64,000 nucleotides of DNA from Azohydromonas sediminis (GCF_003574675.1 NZ_QOAZ01000002.1:124001-188000), one strand, 5' to 3'. Shown: positions 10,855-23,534, counted from the first letter of the stretch. A program made the numbers and translations. Notes: a model not told the origin generated them from the letters alone.

Positions 10855-13415
10855 GGGAGGGTGGCGGAGTCCGCGGTGCGTTGCATCTCGGGGGGCGCGG
10901 GCGGCGCCTCGTCGGCGCGGGCCCCCAGGTCGACCGGCAGCGTGAATGAGAAGCGGCAGCCGACGACGGCCTCGCCATTGTAGAGGTTCTGCGCCCGCAG
11001 CCGGCCGCGGTGCGACTCGACGATCGAGCGGCACAGCCCGAGCCCGATGCCCAGCCCGTCGGCCTTCGTCGAGTAGAACGCCTCATACATGCGCGCGAGG
11101 ACCTCGGGCTTCATCCCGGGGCCGCTGTCGGTGACGCTGAACTCGACGCCGCCGCCGTCTTCCGGCGTGTGCCGCGGCACCACGCGCAGCTCGATGTGGC
11201 GGCGCGACGGCGGCAGCTGCGCGAGGTCGATCGCCTCGGCGGCGTTCTTCAGCAGGTTGAGCAGCACCTGTTCGATCAGGATCGGGTCGACCATCAGCGC
11301 CGGCAGGTGCTGCGCGACGTAGGTCTGCAGCTGCACGCGCCGGCGGCGCAGTTCGATGCCCGCGAGCTCGACGACGTTGTCGACGATCGAGCGCGCCTGC
11401 GCGCTCTGGCGCTGCGGCTCGCTGCGCTTCACGAAGGCCCGGATGCGGTGGATGATCTGGCCCGCGCGGCGCGCCTGGTGCGCCGTCTTCTCGAGCGCGG
11501 CGATCAGGTCCTCGTTGCTGATCGTGCCCGACTTCACGCGCGAGACCATGCCGTTGCAGTAGTTGGTGATCGCGGTCAGCGGCTGGTTCAGCTCGTGCGC
11601 GACCGACGACGCCATCTCGCCCATCGTCACCAGCCGGCTCGTGACCTCGGCCTTCTGCGCCTGCTGCTGCGCGAGCTCCTCGGCGCGGCGGCGGGCCGTG
11701 ATGTCGGTGGCGATCAGCATCTGCGCCAGCCGGCCGTCGGTCCACTGCAGGTAGCGCGAGCGCACGTCGAACCACTTGCCCAGCGCCTCGACGAAGACTT
11801 CGCGCGGGTCGGAACCGCTGTCGGTGAATTCCTGCGTCGGAATCCCGGCGAAACCGTCCTCGTCGTCGCCGTGCGGCTCGGGCAGGCGGAACTGCGTGCC
11901 GGCCAGCAGCGCGTGGCCGCGCGCGTCGGCGCCGAACCACATGCGGTACGAGCGGTTGGCGAACAGCAGCTCGCTTTGCTGCACCGACAGCACCGACACC
12001 GCCGCGTCGAGCCCCTCGAGCACCGTCGTGAAGCGCTCGTGCGACGCCGAGAGCTGGTCGCGGATGCGCTTGGCCTCGGTGATGTTGGTGATCGAGGTCA
12101 TCCAGCCGGTCTGTTCGCCGTGCGCGTCGACCAGCGGCGAGACGTACATGCGCGCGTCGAACACGGTGCCGTCCTTGCGCATCACCTTGACCTCGATGCC
12201 GCCGGCCGGGCTGCGGCCGGCCATCTCCTGGCGCAGCAGGCGCGTGTTCTCCTCGATGCGGTCGGGCGGCCAGTACGGGAACGGCGGCATGCGGCCGATC
12301 AGCTCGGTCTCGGAGAACCCCGTCATCGCGCAGAACGCCGGGTTCACGTAGGTGATGCGGCCCTCGAGGTCCATCGCGCGCATGCCGGTGAGCATCGAGT
12401 TCTCCATCGCGCGACGGAAATTCGTCTCGGCGACGAGCGCATCCTGGATCTGCGTGCGCCGGCGCATGTGCCGCCAGCTGCCGAACAGCATCCACACCGT
12501 CAGCGCCGACAGCAGCACGACCATCCAGAACAGCGTGCTGCTGACGAGCCCGGCCGAGGTGCGCGAGCCTTGGCCGCGCAGCAGCAGGTACTCGGACACC
12601 GGCGTCAGCGGCAGCTCGTAGACGATCTCGGCGCGCCGGGGGGGCTCGCCGGGCATGCCGGTGACGGTGCCGACCAGCTCGCGGCCGGTGGCCGCATCCA
12701 GCACCGACATCGCGTGGCGATGCACGATTTCGTGGGGCACCGCGAGTCGCAGCAACACGTCGATCGTGTACTGCGCCACCAGCATCCCGGCCACGCGGCC
12801 GCGCTGCATCAGCGGCACGTGGATCTGGAACACCGGTGCACCGGTGATGTCGTTGAACGCCGCGGAATACACCGGCTGGCGCTGCGCGAGGGCGGCCGCG
12901 AAGGCGCGTGCCGGCGCCGAGTCGCCGCTCGTGCCGTCGACGTCGAGCCCGGGTGCCTCGCCTTGCGCGTTGGGCTCGTAGTGGAACGGCGTCGCCGCCC
13001 AGGCGGCAATGCGCTGACGGTCGGGGCCGAGCCACAGCAGGTATGCGATCTCCGGGCGTTCGCTGCCGATCGAAAGCGCCTGCGCAGCGAATTCCTCGCG
13101 TCCCGGCTCGCGCGCGACGAGGTCGCGCGCGAAGCGAACGAGCAGGTCCCGGTTCTCGACGAGCCGCAGGCGCAGCTGCTGCTGTGCGATCTCGGTGTCG
13201 CGCTTGACGGCTTGGGTCTCGCGCGCGAATTCCTCGTGGCGCAGGTACCAGAACGCGGAGATGATCGCGGCGAGGAACAGCAGCACCGACACCAGCGGGC
13301 CGAGCGTCGCGAAGCGGTCCTGGCGCACGGGCGACTGGCGCTTCCACCAGCGCCCGATCAGGCGCCGGGTTCGCGACAGTGGAGGTGTCGGATCGCGCAC
13401 GTCGGTCGACAGCAT
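10851..13415 (-). CDS. Membrane PAS sensor histidine kinase (FixL/DctB-like)
   Basis: 854-residue kinase. Transmembrane helices at about 39-58 and 291-312 flank a periplasmic sensor of roughly 230 residues (possibly dCache-like). Then come two cytoplasmic PAS domains (about 335-455 and 460-578), a HisKA domain with phosphoacceptor His607 (VAHELNQPL) and an HATPase domain with a GLGIGLGLCRSI ATP lid. The start MLSTDVRD at 13415 is the first ATG giving a sensible N-terminus; longer readings run into the aceE control region. It is divergent from aceE, 175 bases apart, so sensing of a carboxylate or carbon-status signal is possible but unproven. I see no FixL-type heme His, so no oxygen-sensing role is claimed. 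Confidence 0.9.
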   Translation of the reverse strand: MLSTDVRDPTPPLSRTRRLIGRWWKRQSPVRQDRFATLGPLVSVLLFLAAIISAFWYLRHEEFARETQAVKRDTEIAQQQLRLRLVENRDLLVRFARDLVAREPGREEFAAQALSIGSERPEIAYLLWLGPDRQRIAAWAATPFHYEPNAQGEAPGLDVDGTSGDSAPARAFAAALAQRQPVYSAAFNDITGAPVFQIHVPLMQRGRVAGMLVAQYTIDVLLRLAVPHEIVHRHAMSVLDAATGRELVGTVTGMPGEPPRRAEIVYELPLTPVSEYLLLRGQGSRTSAGLVSSTLFWMVVLLSALTVWMLFGSWRHMRRRTQIQDALVAETNFRRAMENSMLTGMRAMDLEGRITYVNPAFCAMTGFSETELIGRMPPFPYWPPDRIEENTRLLRQEMAGRSPAGGIEVKVMRKDGTVFDARMYVSPLVDAHGEQTGWMTSITNITEAKRIRDQLSASHERFTTVLEGLDAAVSVLSVQQSELLFANRSYRMWFGADARGHALLAGTQFRLPEPHGDDEDGFAGIPTQEFTDSGSDPREVFVEALGKWFDVRSRYLQWTDGRLAQMLIATDITARRRAEELAQQQAQKAEVTSRLVTMGEMASSVAHELNQPLTAITNYCNGMVSRVKSGTISNEDLIAALEKTAHQARRAGQIIHRIRAFVKRSEPQRQSAQARSIVDNVVELAGIELRRRRVQLQTYVAQHLPALMVDPILIEQVLLNLLKNAAEAIDLAQLPPSRRHIELRVVPRHTPEDGGGVEFSVTDSGPGMKPEVLARMYEAFYSTKADGLGIGLGLCRSIVESHRGRLRAQNLYNGEAVVGCRFSFTLPVDLGARADEAPPAPPEMQRTADSATLP

Positions 13416-13515
13416 CCGGCGATTATGGGCGGCGCGGTCGCTCCCTCGATCGGCCAAGCCGCCGCGAAGCCTTGGATCAGCGCAAATTTCATCAGTTGGA
13501 AAACCTTCGCACAAT

Positions 13516-13544
13516 TTGGAATATCGCCCGCCTTGTGCCAGAAT
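13516..13544 (+). promoter_or_regulatory. Likely sigma-70 promoter of the aceE operon
   Basis: TTGGAA (13516-13521) and CAGAAT (13539-13544) are separated by 17 bases, a good match to a housekeeping promoter, in an unusually AT-rich stretch (about 13480-13550). The predicted transcript starts near 13551, about 40 bases before the aceE ATG, which has AAGGAG at 13579-13584. Confidence 0.55.
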
Positions 13545-13590
13545 TCGCCGCGCCGCGATCGGCCCCCACGGCCCCACGAAGGAGACACGC

Positions 13591-16317
<2,727 letters not shown>

Positions 16318-16410
16318 GCGCGCTGCAGGGTGCGCCCGGCGGCCCGGTCCGCGTCGCCACGGCGACGCGAGCGGCGGCCGCCAACGCGCCCCAAGCCCGG
16401 AGACAACCCC

Positions 16411-17775
16411 ATGGCATTGGTCGAAGTGAAAGTACCCGACATCGGCGACTTCAAGGACGTCGCGGTGATCGAGGTGCTCGTCAAGCCCGGCGACACGGTG
16501 AAGGCCGAGCAGAGCCTGATCACGGTCGAGAGCGACAAGGCGTCGATGGAGATCCCGTCGTCGCACGCCGGCGTCGTCAAGGAGATGAAGGTCGCGCTCG
16601 GTGACAAGGTCAGCGAAGGCTCGGTGATCCTGCTGCTCGACGCGGCGGGGGCCGAGGCGGGGGCAACGGCACCGGCACCCGCGCCTGCGGCGACAGCCGC
16701 GGCCGCGCCAGCGCCGGCCCCTGCGCCCGTGCCCGCGGCCACGGCGGCCGCGGCGCCCGTCCCCGCAGCCGCCGTGGCAGCCGCACCGGCCACCGTGCCG
16801 CCGCCAGCGCCCGAGCTGGCCGCGCCGGCGGGCAGGCTGCCGCACGCGTCGCCGTCGGTGCGCAAGCTCGCCCGCGAGCTCGGCGTGCCGCTCGACGAGG
16901 TGCCGGCCACCGGGCCGAAGGGCCGCATCACGCACGACGACGTGCACGCGTTCGTCAAGCGCGTGATGGCGGGCGACCTGCAGACCGCAGCGGCTGCGAA
17001 GAAGGTGCAGGCCGCGGTGCCGGCGGCCGCCGGTGGCGCGTTCCCCGGGCTGCTGCCGTGGCCGCAGGTCGACTTCGCGAAGTTCGGCGAGGTCGAGCGC
17101 AAGGACCTGTCGCGCATCAAGAAGATCAGCGGCGCGAACCTGCACCGCAACTGGGTGCTGATCCCGCACGTCACGAACCACGACGACGCCGACATCACCG
17201 ACCTCGAGGCGTTCCGCGTCCAGCTCAACAAGGAGCACGATAAGGACGGCATCAAGGTCACGATGCTCGCCTTCATGATCAAGGCGGCGGTCGCGGCGCT
17301 GAAGAAGTTTCCCGAGTTCAACGCCAGCGTGGACGGTGACCAGCTGGTGCTGAAGAAGTACTACCACATCGGCTTCGCCGCCGACACGCCGAACGGTCTC
17401 GTCGTGCCGGTGATCAAGGACGCCGACAAGAAGGGCATCCTGCAGATCAGCCAGGAGATGAGCGAGCTGGCGAAGAAGGCGCGCGACGGCAAGCTCTCGC
17501 CGGCCGAGATGAGCGGCGGCTGCTTCAGCATCAGCTCGCTCGGTGGCATCGGCGGGCGCTACTTCACGCCGATCATCAACGCGCCCGAGGTCGCGATCAT
17601 GGGCGTGTGCCGCAGCAGCTGGGAGCCGAAGTGGGACGGCAAGCAGTTCGTGCCGCGCCTGATGCTGCCGCTGTCGCTGAGCTGGGACCACCGCGTGATC
17701 GACGGCGCCGCCGCCGCACGCTTCAATGTCTACTTCGCGTCGCTGCTGGCGGACTTCCGCCGCATCGCCCTTTGA
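16411..17775 (+). CDS. aceF: Pyruvate dehydrogenase E2, dihydrolipoamide acetyltransferase
   Basis: Core subunit transferring acetyl groups to CoA. The 454-residue protein has one lipoyl domain (1-75, lipoyl-lysine Lys43 in ESDKAS), an Ala/Pro linker (about 80-140), an E3/E1-binding domain (about 144-182, [14 protein letters not shown]) and a catalytic domain (about 215-454) with DHRVIDG close to the C-terminus. The start at 16411 gives [12 protein letters not shown], the canonical lipoyl-domain beginning. Having one lipoyl domain here and another on lpdA is common in betaproteobacteria. Its lipoyl-coding DNA is nearly identical to that of lpdA. Confidence 0.97.
   Translation: MALVEVKVPDIGDFKDVAVIEVLVKPGDTVKAEQSLITVESDKASMEIPSSHAGVVKEMKVALGDKVSEGSVILLLDAAGAEAGATAPAPAPAATAAAAPAPAPAPVPAATAAAAPVPAAAVAAAPATVPPPAPELAAPAGRLPHASPSVRKLARELGVPLDEVPATGPKGRITHDDVHAFVKRVMAGDLQTAAAAKKVQAAVPAAAGGAFPGLLPWPQVDFAKFGEVERKDLSRIKKISGANLHRNWVLIPHVTNHDDADITDLEAFRVQLNKEHDKDGIKVTMLAFMIKAAVAALKKFPEFNASVDGDQLVLKKYYHIGFAADTPNGLVVPVIKDADKKGILQISQEMSELAKKARDGKLSPAEMSGGCFSISSLGGIGGRYFTPIINAPEVAIMGVCRSSWEPKWDGKQFVPRLMLPLSLSWDHRVIDGAAAARFNVYFASLLADFRRIAL
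16435..16563 (+). repeat. 129-base perfect direct repeat, copy 1 (aceF lipoyl domain)
   Basis: These bases are identical to 17813-17941 inside lpdA. Similarity continues on both sides across the whole lipoyl-coding segment with only a few changes (for example CAC versus GCG just after the identical run). Identity at silent sites points to recent duplication or gene conversion rather than protein-level selection alone. Confidence 0.93.
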
Positions 17776-17788
17776 ACGGGAGCGCACG

Positions 17789-19591
17789 ATGGCCACGATC
17801 GAAGTGAAGGTGCCCGACATCGGCGACTTCAAGGACGTCGCGGTGATCGAGGTGCTCGTCAAGCCCGGCGACACGGTGAAGGCCGAGCAGAGCCTGATCA
17901 CGGTCGAGAGCGACAAGGCGTCGATGGAGATCCCGTCGTCGGCGGCCGGCGTCGTCAAGGAGATGAAGGTCACGCTCGGCGACAAGGTCAGCGAAGGCTC
18001 GGTGATCCTGCTGCTCGACGCGGCCGGCGCCGCGGCCGAGGCTGCGCCAGCGGCAGCCGCTGCGCCGGCGCCAGCTCCAGCTCCCGCGGCGACGCCGACC
18101 CCGGCGCCGGTGGCCGCCAGCTACGCCGGCGGTGCCGACCTCGAGTGCGACCTGCTCGTGCTCGGCGCCGGGCCCGGCGGCTATTCGGCGGCGTTCCGCG
18201 CCGTGGACCTCGGTCTCAAGGTCGTGCTCGTCGAGCGCTACCCGACGCTCGGTGGCGTGTGCCTGAACGTCGGCTGCATCCCGAGCAAGGCGCTGCTGCA
18301 CGTCGCGGCGGTGATGGACGAGGTCGCGCACTTCGCCGACCTCGGCGTCTCGTACGGCGCGCCGAGCGTCGACGCCGCCAAGCTGCTCGCGCACAAGAAC
18401 AAGGTCGTGGCCAAGCTCACCGGCGGGCTGGCGGCGATGGCCAAAATGCGCAAGGTGACGATCGTGCGCGGCTACGGCGCCTTCGTCGGCACGCACCACG
18501 TGCGCGTCGAGGAGACGACGGGCGACGGACAGGACAAGACCGGCAAGACGAGCACGGTGAAGTTCCGGCAGTGCATCGTTGCCGCCGGCTCGCAGGCGGT
18601 GCGGCTGCCGTTCCTGCCCGACGATCCGCGCATCGTCGACTCCACCGGCGCGCTGCAGCTGCGCCAGATGCCGAAGCGCATGCTGATCGTCGGCGGCGGC
18701 ATCATCGGCCTCGAGATGGGCACCGTGTACTCGACGCTCGGCGCGCGGCTGGACGTCGTCGAGATGCTCGACGGGCTGATGCAGGGCGCCGACCGCGACC
18801 TCGTCAAGGTGTGGCACAAGATGAACGCGCGGCGCTTCGACCACGTGATGCTGAAGACGAAGACGGTCGGCGCCGAGGCAACGGCCGACGGCATCCGCGT
18901 GACGTTCGAGGGCGAGGGCGCACCGAAGGAAGCACAGCTGTACGACCTCGTGCTGCAGGCCGTGGGCCGCAGCCCGAACGGCAAGAAGATCGGCGCCGAC
19001 AAGGCCGGCATCGCGGTCACCGACCGCGGCTTCGTCCCGGTCGACGTGCAGATGCGCACCAACGTTGCGCACATCTTCGCGATCGGCGACATCGTCGGCC
19101 AGCCGATGCTCGCGCACAAGGCGGTGCACGAAGGGCACGTCGCGGCCGAAGTGGCCGCCGGCGTGCAGCTCGGCGACGACAAGCTCGCGAAGGCACGCTT
19201 CGACGCGCGCGTGATCCCGAGCGTGGCCTACACCGACCCCGAGGTCGCGTGGGTGGGCCTGACCGAGGACGAGGCCAAGGCCAAGGGCATCGCGGTCAAG
19301 AAGGGCCTGTTCCCGTGGACCGCGTCGGGCCGCGCGATCGCCAACGGGCGCGACGAGGGCTTCACGAAGCTGTTGTTCGACGCCGAAAGCCATCGCATCG
19401 TCGGTGGCGGCATCGTCGGCACCCACGCGGGCGACATGATCGGTGAGGTGGCGCTCGCGATCGAGATGGGCGCCGACGAGATCGACATCGGCAAGACGAT
19501 CCACCCGCACCCGACGCTCGGCGAGTCGATCGGCATGGCCGCCGAAGCGGCGCACGGCTCGTGCACCGACTTGCCGCCGCAGCGGCGCTGA
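17789..19591 (+). CDS. lpdA: Dihydrolipoamide dehydrogenase E3 with N-terminal lipoyl domain
   Basis: FAD/NAD disulphide oxidoreductase reoxidising the dihydrolipoyl group. The 600-residue length comes from an extra lipoyl domain (1-75, Lys43) and an Ala/Pro linker (about 80-115) in front of a full E3. The E3 shows a GAGPGG FAD motif near 127-131, the redox pair Cys158/Cys163 ([13 protein letters not shown]), a GGGIIG NAD motif and the HPHPTLGE active-site region near the C-terminus. It starts 13 bases after aceF; CGGGAG precedes the ATG at 17789. Confidence 0.97.
   Translation: MATIEVKVPDIGDFKDVAVIEVLVKPGDTVKAEQSLITVESDKASMEIPSSAAGVVKEMKVTLGDKVSEGSVILLLDAAGAAAEAAPAAAAAPAPAPAPAATPTPAPVAASYAGGADLECDLLVLGAGPGGYSAAFRAVDLGLKVVLVERYPTLGGVCLNVGCIPSKALLHVAAVMDEVAHFADLGVSYGAPSVDAAKLLAHKNKVVAKLTGGLAAMAKMRKVTIVRGYGAFVGTHHVRVEETTGDGQDKTGKTSTVKFRQCIVAAGSQAVRLPFLPDDPRIVDSTGALQLRQMPKRMLIVGGGIIGLEMGTVYSTLGARLDVVEMLDGLMQGADRDLVKVWHKMNARRFDHVMLKTKTVGAEATADGIRVTFEGEGAPKEAQLYDLVLQAVGRSPNGKKIGADKAGIAVTDRGFVPVDVQMRTNVAHIFAIGDIVGQPMLAHKAVHEGHVAAEVAAGVQLGDDKLAKARFDARVIPSVAYTDPEVAWVGLTEDEAKAKGIAVKKGLFPWTASGRAIANGRDEGFTKLLFDAESHRIVGGGIVGTHAGDMIGEVALAIEMGADEIDIGKTIHPHPTLGESIGMAAEAAHGSCTDLPPQRR
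17813..17941 (+). repeat. 129-base perfect direct repeat, copy 2 (lpdA lipoyl domain)
   Basis: Second copy of the repeat at 16435-16563, offset by 1378 bases and in the same reading frame of the lipoyl domain. Homologous recombination between the copies would delete most of aceF and fuse its N-terminus to E3. Confidence 0.93.
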
Positions 19592-19615
19592 GCGGCGGGC
19601 GTCTACGATCACGGC

Positions 19616-20857
19616 ATGGATCGTCCCGTGACGCCGCCGGCGCCGCGCCGGCGCCGCCGGTGGCTGGCGGTGCGGTGCGCCGGGCTGGCGCTGGCCGGCG
19701 TCGCCGCGTCGGCCCGCGCCGACGCCGACTTCGCACGCTGCCTGGCCGCACTGCAGCCCGAGGCGCAGGCCGCTGGCGTCGAGCGCGAGACGTGGCAGCG
19801 GCACACCGCCGGCCTGCAGCCCGACCGCAGCGTGCTCGCGCGACTGGACTTCCAGCCCGAGTTCCGCCTGCCGATCTGGGACTACCTCGCCGCGCTCGTC
19901 GACGACGAGCGCATCGCCGACGGGCGGCTTGCGCTCACCGCGCACGCCGAGACGCTCGCCGCAGTCGAGCGCCGCTTCGGCGTCGACGCGCAGACCGTCG
20001 TCGCGGTGTGGGGCGTCGAGAGCGATTACGGACGCAGCTTCGGCAGCTTCCCGCTGGTGCAGTCGCTGGCGACGCTGAGCTGCGAGGGGCGACGGCAGCG
20101 CTACTTCCGCGGCGAGCTGTTCGCGACGCTGCGCATCGCGCAGGCCGGCGACTTGCGGCCCGAGCAGCTCGTCGGCTCGTGGGCCGGCGCGTTCGGCCAC
20201 ACGCAGTTCATGCCCAGCACCTACGAGCGGCTGGCGGTCGACTTCGACGGCGACGGCCGACGCGACCTCGTCGCGAGCATCCCCGACGCACTCGCATCAA
20301 CGGCGCAGTTCCTGCAGCGCGCCGGCTGGCGCAGCGGCGAGCCGTGGGGCTTCGAGGTGCGACTGCCGCCGGGCCTGGACCTGCGCGGCGAGGGGCGCCG
20401 CGTCAAGCGGCCGCTCGCGCATTGGGCCGCGCAGGGGCTGCGCCGCGCCGACGGCATGGCGCTCGACGCGGGCGGGATGCCGGCATCGACGCCGGCCGGG
20501 TTGCTGACGCCGGCCGGCGCCGACGGCCCGGCGTTCCTCGTGCTGCGCAACTTCGACGCGCTGTTCGGCTACAACGCGGCCGAGAGCTACGCGCTCGCGA
20601 TCGCGCACCTGGCGGACCGTCTGCGCGGTGGCGGCCCCTTCGTGCGGCGGTGGCCGACCGACGACCCCGGTCTGTCGCGCGCCGAACGGCGCGAACTGCA
20701 GGCGCTGCTCGCGGCGCGGGGTCACGACATCGGCCCGATCGACGGCATGCTCGGCGACAAGAGCCGCGCCGCGATCCGCGCCGAGCAGCAGCGCCTCGGC
20801 CACGAGGTCAGCGGCCGCGCAGGGCAGCGGCTGCTCGAGGCGCTGCGCAGGCCTTGA
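19616..20857 (+). CDS. Lytic murein transglycosylase, MltB-like, with peptidoglycan-binding domain
   Basis: Periplasmic muramidase cleaving the MurNAc-GlcNAc bond with anhydro-product formation. The 413-residue protein has a cationic N-terminus and signal peptide (about 1-35, ARADA), an SLT_2 catalytic domain with Glu135 (VWGVESDYG) as likely catalytic acid and FGHTQFMPSTY, and a C-terminal PG_binding_1 domain (about 350-411, GHDIGPIDGMLGDKSRAAI). There is no lipobox Cys, so it is probably soluble, unlike E. coli MltB. It lies 24 bases downstream of lpdA. Confidence 0.92.
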   Translation: MDRPVTPPAPRRRRRWLAVRCAGLALAGVAASARADADFARCLAALQPEAQAAGVERETWQRHTAGLQPDRSVLARLDFQPEFRLPIWDYLAALVDDERIADGRLALTAHAETLAAVERRFGVDAQTVVAVWGVESDYGRSFGSFPLVQSLATLSCEGRRQRYFRGELFATLRIAQAGDLRPEQLVGSWAGAFGHTQFMPSTYERLAVDFDGDGRRDLVASIPDALASTAQFLQRAGWRSGEPWGFEVRLPPGLDLRGEGRRVKRPLAHWAAQGLRRADGMALDAGGMPASTPAGLLTPAGADGPAFLVLRNFDALFGYNAAESYALAIAHLADRLRGGGPFVRRWPTDDPGLSRAERRELQALLAARGHDIGPIDGMLGDKSRAAIRAEQQRLGHEVSGRAGQRLLEALRRP

Positions 20858-21027
20858 ACTTGTCGGCGGGCGCCTCAAGTCGGCGCGTCCGCGGCCGATG
20901 ACCGTGGCGACGGCGCCGCTTCTGGCGTGCGTCTTCCGCGCACCGTGGCCACCTTCCGCTTGCTTCGTCCGTTCGCCTGTGACCGCGTGCGCCCACGCGG
21001 CGCCGGCGCGCATGCAGCGTCGACGCC

Positions 21028-22980
21028 ATGGCCCTCTCGCTGACGCAGCGCCTTGCCGTCGTCTGCGCCGCCGGCGTCGTGCTCGCGGTCGCAGCCGGGT
21101 GGGTGCTGCACGTGGCGGCCGTGCGCGACCGCATCGAGGCCGACTGGCAGGCGGCCAATCACGCGGCTGCCCAGGTGCTGGCGGCCGCGTTGTCACGTCT
21201 GGACGGCGACACGCACCGGCTCGATGCCGCGCTCGCGGCCGCCACCTCCGACAGTGGCACGCTGCGGGTGCGCCTGACGCGCGGGGACACCGCGCCGGCG
21301 GCCGAGCGCGACACGCCGGCCCGGCCATCGTCGGCGCCCGCCTGGTGGGTGCGCATCTGGGACATCGAGCCGGCGGCCGGCGTCGCGACGGTGCGGCACG
21401 ACGGCGTGACGGTGGCCACGCTCGAAGTGACTGCCGCGACGGCGCCGGCGCACGACGCGCTGTGGCACACGGCGCGCGCGATGCTGGGGGCCTCGGTCGC
21501 GCTCGCGTGGACGGCGATGGCGCTGGCCGGCGTCGTCGTATGCCGGCTCGGCAGACCCTGGCAGCAGCTGCATGAGCAGGCGACCCAGCTCGCGCTCGGC
21601 CGGCGCGCGCAGGTCGACGTGCCGGCGCATCCGCAGCTGCGCGCCGTTGCCGAGTCGCTCAACGCGGCCGCGCGACGCACGCGCGCGCTGTTCGAGGCGC
21701 AGGCGGCGCAGATCGAAGCGCTGCGGCGTCAGGCCACGTGCGATGCCGACACCGGGCTGCTGCACCGTGCGGCCTTCGTCGAGCAGGTCCACGCGCTGCT
21801 CGGGCGCGAAGACGGCCCCGCGAGCGGCAGCCTCGTGATCGTGCGGCTTGCCGACCTGGCCGGCCTGAACCGCACGCTCGGCCGCGAGAGCGCCGACCGC
21901 GCGGTGCGCGTCGTCGCCGAACTGGTGCAGGCCTACCCGGCGCGCGTCGGCGACTGCCTCGCGGCGCGGCTCAACGGCGCCGACTTCGCGCTGCTGCTGC
22001 CGGCGCCGGGGATGGCCGCCGAGACCGCCGAGTCGATCGCCGGCGCGCTCGCGTCGGCGCTGGCCGGCATCGGCCGGAACGTGCACGTGCACGTCGGCGC
22101 AGTCGAGTTCGCGCACACGCGCGCGCTGGGCGACCTGCTCGCCGCCGCCGACCTGGCGCTGGCACGCGCCGAGGCCGACGGCCCATTCGGCATCCACGTC
22201 GTCGCCGCCGACTCCGCGCGGCATGGCGGCGAACACCGCTGGTTCGAGGCGATTTCCGACGCGCTCGCGCAGCGCCGCGTGCAGCTGGGCGCGCAGCCGG
22301 TGCTCGACGCGCAGCGTCGCGTCGTCCACGTCGAGTGCCCGTTGCGGCTGCAGCTGCGCGCCGGCGGACCCTTCGAGCCCGCATCCCACTGGCTGCCGCT
22401 GGCGCAGCGCAGCGAGCGCGTGCCCGAGGCCGACCTGTGTGCGATCACGCTCGCGCTCGAGGCCATCGCCGGCGACGCACGGCCGCGCGCGGTGCACGTC
22501 GGCGCCGCGTCTGTCGCCGACGGCGGGTTCGCGATGCGCGTGCAGCACCGTCTGCGCGAGCGGCCGCCCCCGGCGGGCCGTCTGTGGCTCGACGTGCCCG
22601 AGCGCATGGCGGTCGAGCAGTTCGAGCTGCTCCAGCGATTCGCACAGCTGGTGCGGCCGCTGGGCGTTCGCGTCGGCCTCTCGCACGCGGGCCTGCGGCT
22701 CACGCGCATCGAGCGGCTGTACGAGCTGGGCGTCGACCACGTGAAGCTCGACGCGTCGCTGTGCGCGGGCGTGGCCTCGAGCGAGGTCGCGCGCCACGTC
22801 GTGCGGGCGACGGTGGCGCTGCTGCGTCCGCTGTCGCTGCGCGTCTTCGCCGAGGGCGTGGCCGACGCACGCGACGCCGCCGTGCTGTTCGACCTCGGGC
22901 TCGACGGTGTCGGCGGCGCGTGGGCGCACGCACCCGCCGCACCGGCGGCGGCCGCCGTCGCGGCGCCTTCGGCCGGCTAA
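21028..22980 (+). CDS. LapD-like c-di-GMP receptor with degenerate GGDEF and EAL domains
   Basis: 650-residue inner-membrane protein: TM1 about 9-29, a periplasmic LapD_MoxY_N-like region (30-150, with PAWWVRIWDIE), TM2 about 152-172, a HAMP-like linker, a GGDEF-fold domain (about 232-390) and an EAL-fold domain (about 405-635). The diguanylate cyclase motif reads NGADF (316-320) instead of GGDEF. The EAL motif is ECPLR (436-440), DDFG is replaced by LSHAG and the final EGVE is EGVA. Both activities are therefore expected to be lost, as in LapD, which binds c-di-GMP to sequester the periplasmic protease LapG. No lapG or adhesin gene lies nearby. Its stop overlaps the convergent Nudix gene. 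Confidence 0.82.
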   Translation: MALSLTQRLAVVCAAGVVLAVAAGWVLHVAAVRDRIEADWQAANHAAAQVLAAALSRLDGDTHRLDAALAAATSDSGTLRVRLTRGDTAPAAERDTPARPSSAPAWWVRIWDIEPAAGVATVRHDGVTVATLEVTAATAPAHDALWHTARAMLGASVALAWTAMALAGVVVCRLGRPWQQLHEQATQLALGRRAQVDVPAHPQLRAVAESLNAAARRTRALFEAQAAQIEALRRQATCDADTGLLHRAAFVEQVHALLGREDGPASGSLVIVRLADLAGLNRTLGRESADRAVRVVAELVQAYPARVGDCLAARLNGADFALLLPAPGMAAETAESIAGALASALAGIGRNVHVHVGAVEFAHTRALGDLLAAADLALARAEADGPFGIHVVAADSARHGGEHRWFEAISDALAQRRVQLGAQPVLDAQRRVVHVECPLRLQLRAGGPFEPASHWLPLAQRSERVPEADLCAITLALEAIAGDARPRAVHVGAASVADGGFAMRVQHRLRERPPPAGRLWLDVPERMAVEQFELLQRFAQLVRPLGVRVGLSHAGLRLTRIERLYELGVDHVKLDASLCAGVASSEVARHVVRATVALLRPLSLRVFAEGVADARDAAVLFDLGLDGVGGAWAHAPAAPAAAAVAAPSAG

Positions 22981-23534
22981 GCGATGTCCTCGCAGTGCAC
23001 GCCGTGCTCGCCGAAGCGCCCGCGGCGGCGGTCGGCGAAGAAGCGCTGCAGCGTCGCGCGCACGGTGCGGAACGCGATCTCGTCCCACGGCACCTCGTGC
23101 TCGCGGAACAGCTGCGCCTCGATCGTCTCGGGGCCGGGCGCGAAGCGCGTGTGGCGCAGCGTCGCCAGGTAGAAGAAGTGCACCTGCCCCGCGCGGGTCA
23201 CGTTGAGCACCGTGAACAGCGGACCGAGGTCGATCTCGGCGCCGGCTTCCTCGACCGTCTCGCGCAGCGCGCCTTCGGCCGTCGTCTCGCCGAGCTCGAG
23301 GAAGCCCGCCGGCAGCGTCCACAGTCCCTTGCGCGGCTCGATGTTGCGCCGGCACAGCAGCACCTGGTCGCCGCCCCACACCGGCACCGTGCCGACGACG
23401 TTCAGCGGGTTCTCGTAGTGGACCGTGCCGCACGCCGGGCACACCGCGCGCGGTCGGTTGTCGTCGGCCGGCACAACGTGCTCGACCGCGGTGCCGCAGG
23501 CGCGACAGTGCTTGATCTGGCTGCGGTGCAGCAT
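22977..23534 (-). CDS. Nudix hydrolase with N-terminal zinc ribbon
   Basis: 185-residue pyrophosphohydrolase. Cys10, Cys13, Cys32 and Cys35 form a zinc ribbon like that of NudC-type NADH pyrophosphatases, and a complete Nudix box lies at about 77-99 (GFLELGETTAEGALRETVEE). It probably hydrolyses a nucleotide sugar, NADH or ADP-ribose; the substrate cannot be read from the sequence. The start MLHRSQIKHC at 23534 is the last ATG before the zinc ribbon. Its stop overlaps the end of the LapD-like gene by two bases (tail to tail). Confidence 0.9.
   Translation of the reverse strand: MLHRSQIKHCRACGTAVEHVVPADDNRPRAVCPACGTVHYENPLNVVGTVPVWGGDQVLLCRRNIEPRKGLWTLPAGFLELGETTAEGALRETVEEAGAEIDLGPLFTVLNVTRAGQVHFFYLATLRHTRFAPGPETIEAQLFREHEVPWDEIAFRTVRATLQRFFADRRRGRFGEHGVHCEDIA

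Noticed and set aside
10851-13415. FixL-type heme oxygen sensor
   Set aside because: The PAS domains show no recognisable heme-ligand His of FixL, and a large periplasmic domain suggests an external ligand instead.
16660-16830. Ala/Pro-rich repetitive stretch as a tandem repeat locus
   Set aside because: It encodes the normal flexible linker of the E2 subunit.
16435-17941. The repeated 129 bases as a mobile element or IS end
   Set aside because: Both copies are in-frame lipoyl domains in neighbouring operon genes; no terminal repeats or transposase.
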